NCBI GenBank assembly: GCA_905183005.1
Contig: CAJJDO010000047.1
Location: forward strand, 73,180-137,179
Length of the DNA: 64,000 nt
Direction of reading: 5' to 3'
From: Paramecium pentaurelia
Lineage: Eukaryota > Ciliophora > Oligohymenophorea > Peniculida > Parameciidae
Every line of letters begins with the position of its first letter. The first letter of the stretch is position 1. Positions 54,059 through 64,000 of this stretch are shown piece by piece. The notes beneath the pieces are model-generated. The model was not told where the DNA came from. It ran no database searches and was given only the letters and a program-made list of their open reading frames with translations. The position numbers were made by a program, and so were the translations under genes.

Positions 54059-54448
54059 AATAACAAAGGTATAAAATGAATTTAGGATATTTGAATATAT
54101 TCATTTATTTGTTTCAGACTTATTGCTATAACAATTTAAACAAGAAAGTTTATTAACTTTTTAAAAGATTATACATAAGTAAATCAAATCAATCAATTGC
54201 ATTTTTATTAAAGAATCTGATTGTACATTTGAATTGAATTTTATTATTTCTAAATTTATCAATTTCTTCTTTTAAAAAAAGAGTGTCTTAATAAAACTTT
54301 AGTTTGAGATAAGAAATATTAGAATTAGATTTTGAATTGATAGTGTGAACTGAAATAATTAGATCTTACTATAAAGTTGTCTTTGATTATAAATCAAATG
54401 TATTATTAGTTTCAATTTTTAGGTTTATGTTTCATTATTTAATTTATT
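54059..54448. other. Between phosphatase remnant and Rab2; possible remnant plus promoter
   Basis: AT-rich. On the minus strand some protein-like pieces (for example LKEEIDKFRNNKIQF) may be the decayed 5' end of the phosphatase gene, but TGAs interrupt them. The promoter of the Rab2 gene should lie in the right part, in divergent arrangement. Confidence 0.4.
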
Positions 54449-55186
54449 ATGTCATATAGCTACCTCTTTAAATTTATATTGATTGGTGATACAGGTATAT
54501 ATATTGTAAATTGCATTTAAAGGTGTTGGCAAATCTTGTCTTCTTTTGTAATTCATAGATAAGAGATTCAGATAAAAACATGAAGTTACAATTGGTGTGG
54601 AATTTGGTGCAAGAATGATTGAGTTTGATGGATAAAACATCAAATTACAAATTTGGGATACGGTATTGTCAAATTCGATATTTTTATAGGCAGGATAAGA
54701 ATCTTTTAGATCTATTACTCGTTCTTATTATCGATCTGCTGCTGGTGCAATAATAGTTTATGATATCACTAAAAGGGAGACTTTCGAAAACATTTCTCGA
54801 TGGTTAGAGGAAGCTAAATAAAATGGAAATCCAAAATTGACTTTTACTCTTGTTGGTAATAAGAGTGATTTAGAAGCAGAGTACTTTAAATATTCCTAAT
54901 ATTTAGTCGATAAGTGTCTTTTGAAGAAGGATAAGAATTTGCAAAAAATAATGGTATAGATTTTGTAGAAGTGAGTGCAAAGACAGCTAATAATGTAGAA
55001 GAAGTATTCCTTAAGACTGCCTAACAAATTTTAGAAAAAATTAATAACAATCAAATTGACCCTAAAAATGAAAGTCATGGAATTAAAGTAGGAACTGAAT
55101 AAGGTGTTAAAAAATCCTTTATTAATAATACTCAATAATTGTAAGCACAACCAGAAGCTGAAGATAAGTAAGGATCATGTTGTTGA
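54449..55186 (+). CDS. RAB2: Rab2 GTPase
   Basis: Four exons give 218 aa. Introns are at 54495-54522, 54663-54689 and 54881-54906 (28, 27 and 26 nt). The protein starts MSYSYLFKFILIGDTGVGKS, with the P-loop at residues 13-20. Switch I has TIGVEFGARM, switch II WDTAGQESFRSITRSYYR; NKSD and SAK complete the guanine-binding motifs. The run TIGVEFGARM plus AGQESFRSITRSYYRGAAG-like sequence is the hallmark of Rab2. The C-terminus GSCC carries two cysteines for geranylgeranylation. Rab2 works in ER-Golgi and Golgi-endolysosome traffic. The first intron splits the P-loop glycine codon. All key residues are present, so the gene looks functional. Confidence 0.95.
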
Positions 55187-55258
55187 ATCAGATATTGAAT
55201 TACATATCAAATTATAATAGATTTTTATATTCATTATATATATAGAATATATATATAA

Positions 55259-56738
55259 TCAATTTTTATATCTTTATATTATATATTCTGTTAAAATCTA
55301 CAAATCAGAATTTAAAATTTTATTATTATTTTCTTAATTATCTAAAACTTACAACATCTAACAACTCTATACATTCATCTATTTAAAATTCTAAATTTCA
55401 TCAAGAAGAGTGATTGAATAATCTTCATATCTAACTTCTAATTAATTGCAAATTTGAAATTAAAATATATTCAAGTTAACAAATTCTTAAATGTTGATAT
55501 TATTTTATAATGCTTTTTCATAGATATTAATAAGAAAAACAAGTAATTATTATTTATAATTAAAATATTTATAATTTTAAGGAACTTTTATTACAACATT
55601 TTAATTTGAATAATAGATTTTTAGATAAAAAGTAGAAAATGCTTTGTCTAGAGCATTCTTAAATCTTTAACAAAATTATTTTAGATCTTAATATTTATTT
55701 TCAATAGATGAAATACTTTGAGCAATCTGAGTTAATTGTTATTAGTATTAATTAATAGAATAATTGAGATTTTTTAGAAAATCTTAATGTTATGGAAGAA
55801 TAACTTTCAATAAAGATTTCTCTTGATCAATATTATCTTAATAACACCATTGATGTTTAAAAAGATCTTCAAAATTAATTCTATTTTTTGGATCTACTAC
55901 TAACATTTTCTTTAATAAATCTTTACATTCTGCAGATACAAAGATATTTTATGGAAATTAAAGCTATTGTAATAAAAATAAAGTATACATTATTATTTTA
56001 AATTGTTAAGAGCAAGTCTTGAGCTGTTCCTTTCGAAGACACAAATGGAGGATGACCATATAGAATTCGATATAATATTACTCCTAATGACCATATATCA
56101 CATTTATGATTATAGGAATTAGAATTTCTAATTTTTTTTTAATAGAAATTATAATTACTTTAATATTTCTGGAGCCATTGTTGTTGGTGTACCACAATAT
56201 GTTTATAACAATTCATCATTTATTAGAAATTTAGCATAACCAAAATCAGCTAATTTAAATTAAATTTATTCATTTATTAGTATATTTGCTAATTTGAGAT
56301 CACGATGGACAATATTTTTTAAACGTAAGTATTTCATGGCATCAAGTAATTGAAGTACAATTTATTTGGTTTCAGATTCAGGTAATGTTTTAGATGGATA
56401 ATTTGTTTTGATAAACATTTATAAATCTCCTTAAGAACAATATTCTAATATCATATTTATTGAATCCTTATTTTATTAAATGTCTTTTAATTCTACAATA
56501 TGTTTATGTTTTATAGATTTCATTATGTTTATTTCAGTTTCAAGTAATTTCTACAATTTTAACTTATAAATTCCTTCTTTAATGTCGAGATCAATTTATT
56601 TAATAGCAACTATTTCTTTAGTTTTTATATGTTAAGCTTAATAGACAGTAGCAAATGTACCCTTTAATATAAATATAAATTTATTACTTTGCCTAAAGTC
56701 TTTAAGATTTAATAATTCTAAATTGGATGTTTGCTCAT
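55259..56738 (-). CDS. Serine/threonine protein kinase, Atg1/ULK-like
   Basis: Four exons give 465 aa. Introns are at 56662-56687, 56128-56158 and 55964-55988 (26, 31 and 25 nt). The kinase domain begins at the N-terminus: MSKHPIQNYQILKTLGKGTF, with lysine 38 in VAIK, then HRDLKLANIL, DFG in ADFGYAK, MAPEIL, DIWSLGVILY and a closing NRINFEDLFKHQW (about residue 270). All catalytic residues are there, so it should be active. The ordering TYCGTPTTMAPEIL and the position of the domain at the extreme N-terminus suggest the Atg1/ULK group, which is expanded in ciliates. CAMK-type assignment is possible. The remaining about 190 residues are helical and of unknown role. Its start codon is 26 nt from that of the divergent LRRC51-like gene. 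Confidence 0.85.
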
Positions 56739-56764
56739 TTATTATTATTTTAATGAAATAAAAC
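56739..56764. promoter_or_regulatory. 26-nt divergent intergenic spacer
   Basis: The kinase ATG (complement of 56736-56738) and the LRRC51-like ATG (56765) face away from each other with only 26 nt between. Any shared promoter must extend into the coding or first-intron sequence of one or both genes. Confidence 0.6.
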
Positions 56765-57635
56765 ATGTCTAAATCAATTATGTAGGATACTAAAACTTCA
56801 TATGATGCTCCTCCTTTGGATTTCTCCAATCTGAATATCAAAACATTGGCTGATTTAAAACATGCTATACCAAAACAAGGAAAACGTAAACAAGCTCCTA
56901 TGGATGAATAAAAGGAAGATAAAAAGAAAGAAAAGCAACAACAATAATAATAAGAAAATGAAAATATTTAAGTGTAACAGAATCAATAACAGGAATAAGA
57001 AGATGAAGATAAGTTAGAGGGTGATGAGAAAGAAAAAGAAAAACGGGAGTTGTAGAGATAAAAGGAAGAAAAATTGACACCAGTAATTGTACGTACAATA
57101 GGATAACCTGTTTAATAATCAACTAATGTATATAAACCAACAATTGATGAAAAAAAATAAACAAAGAAATAATTTTAAGTTCAATTAATTCAATGTTCAT
57201 TGATCTTAAGTTATAATAAATTAACATCATTGCATAATTTTTACAATATCATTGATTAAATTATGATTAATTGTAAATAATTGTAATGGATTGATTTATC
57301 ACATAATATGATTGAAAGTCTAGATTATGTAATTATTATATATATATATCCAGAATTTTGCTGATTTACCAAATGTAAAAGCATTATACTTACATGCAAA
57401 TAAATTAAAAGATATTATGGAATTTGATAAATTACAATGTTTAACAGAATTAAGAACTTTAACTGTTCATGGAAATCCTTTTGATGCCATACCAAATTTT
57501 AGATTGTATATAATTGGATTGTTACCTACCATTAAAAAATTAGATAGTGTTTTAATATCTAAAAAAGAATTAGACAATGCAAATGTATGGAGAAATACAT
57601 TTAGAATGATTAAACCACCTATAATTAAAATATGA
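56765..57635 (+). CDS. LRRC51: LRRC51-like leucine-rich-repeat protein
   Basis: Two exons give 281 aa; intron at 57329-57353 (25 nt). The N-terminal third is charged and glutamine-rich (KEDKKKEKQQQQQQ). The C-terminal half has LRRs: LILSYNKLTSLHNFYNIID, LQWIDLSHNMIESLDY, VKALYLHANKLKDI and LRTLTVHGNPFDAIP. It then has the LRR cap YIIGLLPTIKKLDSV and ends with NVWRNTFRMIKPP. The motif order WIDLS, LYLH, LTLHGNP, LP-xx-xx-D, and VW near the end matches human LRRC51, a protein found mainly in ciliated organisms. The homology is from memory of that protein. The stop overlaps the start of the next gene. Confidence 0.75.
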
Positions 57636-59605
57636 AACTTAATCTCGAAATTTTAAATTACGATAATCCACTTTCTAACTTCTTAGTTAAAATCAAGTAT
57701 GGCACTTAAGTTCATTAAACTTCTGTAGGAAACAATTGGAATCAGAAGTTCACTCTTGAAATGAAGAAAACTGTTGATTTAAAAGTGGAAGTATGGTAGA
57801 AAGATCAAGAATTTCATTTGATTGGAGAATCCCTTGTTCCTAAATCACAATAGATTCATCATCTTGATATTGTTGGACAAGGAAAAAAAGAAGGGGTTCT
57901 AGTAGTAGAATACAAAGAAGTAGAACCTTAGAATCTTAAACTCAACAATAAGTTAGAAAAACCTTAATCTTTAATCAAAAGATTGAATGAATCATTAAGT
58001 GCAGATGTTCAAAATAATTATGGAAATATTTAAGAGTATTTCACATAATAATTTGAGAATCATGAATTAAGTCATTAATCTAAATAAACAGCTTAAAATT
58101 TAACAATGGAATCATTAGAAAAAGCTATAAAAGGATTAAAAATTAATGAGAATCAATATCATTTTGATGATTATGATCAAAAGAATGTTATTGAATAAAC
58201 TAAAATTAAAGCTCTTTAGAAAGAACTCATTAAAAAAGATCTACAAAAATATGAGAAAAGTAGAAGAGAAGTTAATTTATAAATACTTGATTTAGATGAT
58301 ATGGATCTAAGATTTGAATAGTAAGAGCACAAACAATAGATTTTGAATTTAAGAAAAGAACTTGTATAAAAATTATTGTATATTGAAGAAAAAATTGAAC
58401 ATTTGAAAAGACATTTAAAATTGGATTAAATGAATAAACATGCATCATAATCAATTATTAATAGTATAGCAGAATTAAGTTAGATTAGTATGTATAGAGA
58501 ACCAATTGTTAAACCTGAAGTGGATCCTTAAAAGGAATAATAGAGATAAGAATTTATTAAGAAATAAATGAAAGAATGGAATGAATTATAAGAATAAAGA
58601 TTAAAGTAAATAGAAATTCAAAAGGAAAAAATATAAAAGACAGAAGAGAAAATAAGAAAGTAATAAGCACTAATTTAAGAGGCTAAAACTAAGGAAAAGA
58701 GAGAGGAAATAGAATAAAGATTAAATAAGTTAAAGTAGAAATAAATATAAAGAGAATAAGATTTATAAGAATAAAATAAAAGATATTTGGAAAAAAAGAA
58801 ATAACATTTACTTGCAGAAAAGTATGCCTAATAAGATGCTGCATATATTATGTAATTGTAAGAAATTAGAAAAAATAAATTGAAAGAAATGAAGAATCCT
58901 GAATTTGATTTATAGGAAATTATGTAATTTGAAAAGAAAATTAAAGAACTTAGAAAAGAAAAAGCAGCTGTTAGATAAAAAGAATGGGATGAAAGAGAAA
59001 AATAATGGAATAAATTTTAGGCATAATATTATTCTTAAAGTTATAAGAGGGCAAAACAATGTTATAAAGAATAAGACTTAAAAATTGATGAATCAAAACT
59101 TAGAGCTTAGGAAAGACTCAATTTACAGAGATCATATGAGAATGAAGTGAAATAAAGATATCAACCTCATGTATCTTAAGAAAAGAGATAAGAAATTGAA
59201 GAGAACATAAGAAAACTTAAATATGAACCTGATTTTAAAAAATATAGAGAATTATCTGAGAAAGTTAAGGAAAAACATATTTATTTTGGAATTGAATAAA
59301 AAGATTAATCAGGAAATAAGAAAGTGAAACTTAAGCCATTAGAGAATATACCTACTCCTATATCACCTAGACGTATAGGTGACTTCTATTTAAAGGAACA
59401 TGCTACTTATAATAAGAAACATATTCCTCCTTTGGCAAGACCACCTGAACCACCTAAATCAAGTTAATCAGAATAAAAATTAGTTATAAAGGATTATTTG
59501 AAAGAATAGAGAATTAAAAAGTAATTAATAGAATAATAATCAGTAATAAATTTAAATATAATATTAGATGAAAAATATGAACTAAACTTAAGGATTGGAA
59601 AATGA
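57632..59605 (+). CDS. C2-domain plus long coiled-coil protein
   Basis: Single exon, 657 aa. The start MKLNLEILNYDNPLSNFLVK begins a C2-like beta-sandwich at the first residue (continuing KFTLEMKKTVDLKVEVWQKD, LIGESLVP and VEYKEVEP), which supports this ATG although it overlaps the previous stop (ATGA, 57632-57635). From about residue 200 to 560 the protein is a glutamate-, lysine- and glutamine-rich coiled coil (for example RKQQALIQEAKTKEKREEI). A proline-rich tail (IPPLARPPEPPKSS) precedes the end. Such C2 plus coiled-coil proteins are common at centrioles and cilia, and the LRRC51-like neighbour fits that setting. No specific orthologue is recognised. Confidence 0.8.
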
Positions 59606-59877
59606 TGATTAGAAGATGATTATGCAAATAAAAAAGTAATTAGAAAAATTGGAACATATTTGATATTTTTATTATTCTCATAAATTTATAATTTATTAAA
59701 TTTAACTTTATAGAATTCTGTTTAAACTATTTGGATTTTTTTAGAATGAAAAATTTTTAAATAAATTTTTGAAATAAGAGGGAACACAATATATTAGTTA
59801 AATAAATCAATGATCATATCTTAATTTTTTTTAAATTATTTTTATTTTAATAAATTAATCAGGTCAAATACTAATCC

Positions 59878-60369
59878 ATGGACGAGGAGAAAAAATAATA
59901 TAGTAAAATCAACAAAGAGATTAGATAAGAGATTATTGATAAAATCTGCTTTCAAAAAAAGCCTTTGTTAGAAGTATTTCAATAATTTTAAATATTTAAA
60001 AAGGTTGCTCAAGAATACTAGTTATTGGCATCTACGTGTAAGTCTATCGTTAATACTTACATGAAAGAAGGCAGAGTCGGTAAAAAAGAATCAAGAATTC
60101 GTAAATTAAATAAAGTAATAACAACTTACCATGTTATTTTAAACCCTCTTTAACCATTACTTTCTTAAGTATAAATATAAAAAAATGTGGAAAATTGTGT
60201 TGAATAATCATAAAAGAGTAAACATGAAACAGAAGAAGTTTAAGTTGATAATAAATAAGAATTACAACCTTTAGATTTATAAATTTAATAGTGGACTTAA
60301 TCTTTATTAAACTAAATATAAGCATTAAACCAATAGTATAAAGATCCTTAATTAGTTCGTTAAAGTTGA
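59878..60369 (+). CDS. Small helix-turn-helix-like protein
   Basis: 153 aa if the 30-nt intron 59974-60003 is removed; because 30 is a multiple of three the unspliced frame is open too. Splicing joins KKPLLE to VAQEYQLLASTCKSIVNTYM and then KEGRVGKKESRIRK, which gives a compact helix-turn-helix with a basic tail and is therefore preferred. The remainder is glutamine-rich and ends with KDPQLVRQS. It may bind DNA, but the family is not identified. Its 3' end is convergent with the mS29 gene, 98 nt away. Confidence 0.7.
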
Positions 60370-60467
60370 AATGATTAATATAGATTATATACATATGATG
60401 ATTAATAATATATTTTTATATAAATAAATATCTATTATTCTTAAATAATTAAAATATTTTACATTTT

Positions 60468-61887
60468 TCATATATCTCTCCAATGAACTTTCATACATTT
60501 AATTGCTTCAAAATAATTACCTTAAGTTTCCATCCAAAATTATTCAATAGTAGTTTAAGAAAACTCATCACATTTCCACATTCCTGTTTGAATTCCATAT
60601 TCACAGAATGATCTAAACATATCCAAAGGTGCTCCATTTAATTTTATACCATATTTTTATGGTAAGAGTACATGTTTAGGTTAAAAATCATGTTAAAATA
60701 ATTTATAAATGGATGAAGCAGTTATTTTAGTACCATTTTTTATTTTATGACCATCAAAATGCATAAATAATCTAGGTAATGACATATGATATGGTGGTAC
60801 ATGTCCCTTAAAATAATTAATAAAATATAATTACCCTTAAATCTTTATCAGATTCATAACGAAATGATGGTAATTGTGATGGTCTATAAAACCAATTAAT
60901 ACCATCAACAGCTACTAATACTTTATATTTTTCAGTATTATATAATTATTCCATTACTTCATAAACAGCATTAGTTGCATAATGAGCATTTGAAATACCA
61001 TAATCAATAATCTCTTATAAGTATTAAGGTTTTGGAATTTTCAATGTAATTCTAGCAGACATAATTTAATCTTGGGCTTCTTCAAAATCTCTTTCTTCTT
61101 TAGTTATAAATTTCTCAAAATCTTTGAAATGATATTATCTTCTTTCATCATATAAATTGGGACAAGGATCAGGATCATTATCATGAACACCACTTAAATT
61201 GAATTTACCATAAAGACTTAAATCTACTTAAAAGGTTTTTAAATGTTCTTGATTAGCTTCTTTAAATTATTCTAACCATTCTTAAGCTGCTTTTGGTTAC
61301 ATATATAATCCAGTTTTAGGATGTCTTTTAGATTCATATTTTAATGAAGTCCAACTAAAATACTATTAATTTATTTAATACTTATATCCAGATGGAACAA
61401 CTGCAACTATCCATCCAGTTTATTATGCATACATAATTGCTTACATTAATACACCAGATTTACCAGCACCATGATCTCCATAGAAAAGTAAATTACTTGA
61501 ATATCCATAGTATTATTCCTATAATTTATTAATTGATTTAATACTCCAAATCTATTTTCAATTAATGTTTTTGGAACTGGAAATGGATTATTTACATATT
61601 ATGTTAGATCCAAAGTAAAATCTTTAAATTGTAATGTTTTTACAGTTGAAAATAATAGTTCAGGCATAGATGCATTAGGTTATTATTTATCAATCTTTTC
61701 CAATAATTAATCAACAAGAGATTTAAAGAATTCTTTTCTTTATTCTGGAGTTCTTAATTATTATACTAATTCCCAATGATTCAATATAACAGTCAATAAG
61801 GCATCAAAATTAACACTTGTTGCAAATATTCTTTAAAATAATTCATTATTTCTATGTTTCTTAAGTTCATCATTAAAATCTCCTTTT
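60468..61887 (-). CDS. DAP3: Mitochondrial ribosomal protein mS29 (DAP3), N-terminus cut by N
   Basis: Stop at 60468-60470; the 5' end is lost at N 61888. Introns are at 61519-61544 (26 nt) and 60807-60834 (28 nt). The protein shows KGDFNDELKKHRNNELFQR, a long region before the P-loop GDHGAGKSGVLMQAIMYA, then GWIVAVVPSG, and the DAP3 hallmark YKVLVAVDGINWFYRPS. It ends with EAIKCMKVHWRDI. DAP3/mS29 is a GTP-binding protein of the mitochondrial small ribosomal subunit. Walker A (GDHGAGKS) and the VDG segment are intact. Roughly 455 codons are visible. This is the only copy with the C-terminus. Confidence 0.85.
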
Positions 61888-61888
61888 N

Positions 61889-63057
61889 CAGTTATTTTAG
61901 TACCATTTTTTATTTTATGACCATCAAAATGCATAAATAATCTAGGTAATGACATATGATATGGTGGTACATGTCCCTTAAAATAATGAATAAAATATAA
62001 TTACCCTTAAATCTTTATCAGATTCATAACGAAATGATGGTAATTGTGATGGTCTATAAAACCAATTAATACCATCAACAGCTACTAATACTTTATATTT
62101 TTCAGTATTATATAATTATTCCATTACTTCATAAACAGCATTAGTTGCATAATGAGCATTTGAAATACCATAATCAATAATCTCTTATAAGTATTAAGGT
62201 TTTGGAATTTTCAATGTAATTCTTGCAGACATAATTTAATCTTGGGCTTCTTCAAAATCTCTTTCTTCTTTAGTTATAAATTTCTCAAAATCTTTGAAAT
62301 GATATTATCTTCTTTCATCATATAAATTGGGACAAGGATCAGGATCATTATCATGAACACCACTTAAATTGAATTTACCATAAAGACTTAAATCTACTTA
62401 AAAGGTTTTTAAATGTTCTTGATTAGCTTCTTTAAATTATTCTAACCATTCTTAAGCTGCTTTTGGTTACATATATAATCCAGTTTTAGGATGTCTTTTA
62501 GCTTCATATTTTAATGAAGTCCAACTAAAATACTATTAATTTATTTAATACTTATATCCAGATGGAACAACTGCAACTATCCATCCAGTTTATTATGCAT
62601 ACATAATTGCTTACATTAATACACCAGATTTACCAGCACCATGATCTCCATAGAAAAGTAAATTACTTGAATATCCATAGTATTATTCCTATAATTTATT
62701 AATTGATTTAATACTCCAAATCTATTTTCAATTAATGTTTTTGGAACTGGAAATGGATTATTTACATATTATGTTAGATCCAAAGTAAAATCTTTAAATT
62801 GTAATGTTTTTACAGTTGAAAATAATAGTTCAGGCATAGATGCATTAGGTTATTATTTATCAATCTTTTCCAATAATTAATCAACAAGAGATTTAAAGAA
62901 TTCTTTTCTTTATTCTGGAGTTCTTAATTATTATACTAATTCCCAATGATTCAATATAACAGTCAATAAGGCATCAAAATTAACACTTGTTGCAAATATT
63001 CTTTAAAATAATTCATTATTTCTATGTTTCTTAAGTTCATCATTAAAATCTCCTTTT
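61889..63057 (-). repeat. DAP3: Second, near-identical mS29 segment (assembly duplicate or allele)
   Basis: It repeats 60719-61887 with an offset of 1,170 and few differences (for example TGAATAA for TTAATAA in the intron near 61990, GCTTCA for GATTCA near 62501). It is bounded by N 61888 and N 63058 and lacks both ends of the gene. Equivalent introns lie at 61977-62004 and 62689-62714. It is best read as an alternative contig of the same or an allelic gene and not a tandem copy. Confidence 0.75.
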
Positions 63058-63058
63058 N

Positions 63059-64000
63059 ACATGTTTAGGTTAAAAATCATGTTAAAATAATTTGTAAATA
63101 GAAGATGCAGTTATTTTAGTACCATTTTTTATTTTATGACCATCAAAATGCATAAATAATCTAGGTAATGACATATGATATGGTGGTACATGTCCCTTAA
63201 AATAATGAATAAAATATAATTACCCTTAAATCTTTATCAGATTCATAACGAAATGATGGTAATTGTGATGGTCTATAAAACCAATTAATACCATCAACAG
63301 CTACTAATACTTTATATTTTTCAGTATTATATAATTATTCCATTACTTCATAAACAGCATTAGTTGCATAATGAGCATTTGAAATACCATAATCAATAAT
63401 CTCTTATAAGTATTAAGGTTTTGGAATTTTCAATGTAATTCTTGCAGACATAATTTAATCTTGGGCTTCTTCAAAATCTCTTTCTTCTTTAGTTATAAAT
63501 TTCTCAAAATCTTTGAAATGATATTATCTTCTTTCATCATATAAATTGGGACAAGGATCAGGATCATTATCATGAACACCACTTAAATTGAATTTACCAT
63601 AAAGACTTAAATCTACTTAAAAGGTTTTTAAATGTTCTTGATTAGCTTCTTTAAATTATTCTAACCATTCTTAAGCTGCTTTTGGTTACATATATAATCC
63701 AGTTTTAGGATGTCTTTTAGCTTCATATTTTAATGAAGTCCAACTAAAATACTATTAATTTATTTAATACTTATATCCAGATGGAACAACTGCAACTATC
63801 CATCCAGTTTATTATGCATACATAATTGCTTACATTAATACACCAGATTTACCAGCACCATGATCTCCATAGAAAAGTAAATTACTTGAATATCCATAGT
63901 ATTATTCCTATAATTTATTAATTGATTTAATACTCCAAATCTATTTTCAATTAATGTTTTTGGAACTGGAAATGGATTATTTACATATTATGTTAGATCC
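63059..64000 (-). repeat. DAP3: Third mS29 segment, cut by window end
   Basis: It restarts at the equivalent of 60670 (offset 2,389) and carries the same variants as the second segment, plus TTTGTAAATAGAAGATGCAG where the first has TTTATAAATGGATGAAGCAG. Introns are at 63196-63223 and 63908-63933. It runs off the right edge before the N-terminal exon is complete. It may be the contig that truly continues to the 5' end of the gene. Confidence 0.7.

Noticed and set aside
57563..57635. Possible 20-nt intron (GTATGGAGAAATACATTTAG) fusing the LRRC51-like and C2 genes
   Set aside because: It would remove the VWRNTF segment, which is conserved at the end of LRRC51 proteins, and 20 nt is shorter than every other intron seen here.
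60468..64000. Tandem triplication of the mS29 gene
   Set aside because: Two of the three segments lack both ends and the joins are single N characters; alternative contigs explain this better.
1..64000. Internal eliminated sequences (germline DNA) interrupting genes
   Set aside because: Genes are continuous apart from tiny GT...AG introns; no TA-bounded insertions were needed to join any frame, so the sequence looks macronuclear.

Overview
The window reads as macronuclear DNA of a ciliate, most likely Paramecium. It is very AT-rich. Long reading frames appear only if TAA and TAG are read as glutamine and TGA is the only stop. Genes are interrupted by GT...AG introns of only 22-31 nt, and spacing between genes is tens of bases in places. 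Introns of this size with this code are typical of Paramecium. No telomere repeats, transposons, CRISPR arrays or RNA genes were recognised. All translations below use the ciliate code.

Layout. 1-272: 3' end of a small unknown protein gene. 918-2143: a secreted coiled-coil protein of trichocyst-matrix/granule-lattice type. 2156-3790: a leucine-rich-repeat protein. 4812-49287: the dominant feature, a head-to-tail array of three giant genes (A, B, C; about 4,000-4,200 aa each). Each encodes a STAND/NLR-like protein: long helical N-terminus, NACHT NTPase, pentapeptide-type segment and a very long WD40 tail. Between B and C lie decayed 3' fragments of gene A and of the gene downstream of C, which record a segmental duplication. 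49369-52197 (minus): a large subunit that resembles TPLATE of the TSET/adaptin coat family. 52231-53113 (minus): a Sel1-repeat protein with a CaaX-like end. 53270-54058 (minus): a decayed FCP1/SCP-type phosphatase. 54449-55186: Rab2 GTPase. 55259-56738 (minus): a protein kinase of Atg1/ULK appearance. 56765-57635: an LRRC51-like protein. 57632-59605: a C2 plus coiled-coil protein that overlaps its neighbour by ATGA. 59878-60369: a small helix-turn-helix-like protein. 60468-64000 (minus): mitochondrial ribosomal protein mS29/DAP3, present as one nearly complete and two further partial, nearly identical copies.

Seven single N characters (9602, 10770, 25970, 27343, 41588, 61888, 63058) each join two stretches that repeat one another. 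The repeated stretches carry sequence variants of other paralogues or alleles. They look like alternative contigs placed in series by the assembler, so copy number and some junctions inside A, B, C and the mS29 gene should not be taken literally.

The most interesting system is the giant NACHT-WD40 array. Three diverged paralogues share a 660-bp, almost perfectly identical tract that covers both Walker motifs. A common RGGGCG motif lies near each N-terminus. One copy (C) carries a lost start codon and a 481-nt frameshifting deletion. This is the pattern of a fast-evolving receptor cluster homogenised by gene conversion, although a sensing or self-recognition role is inference only.
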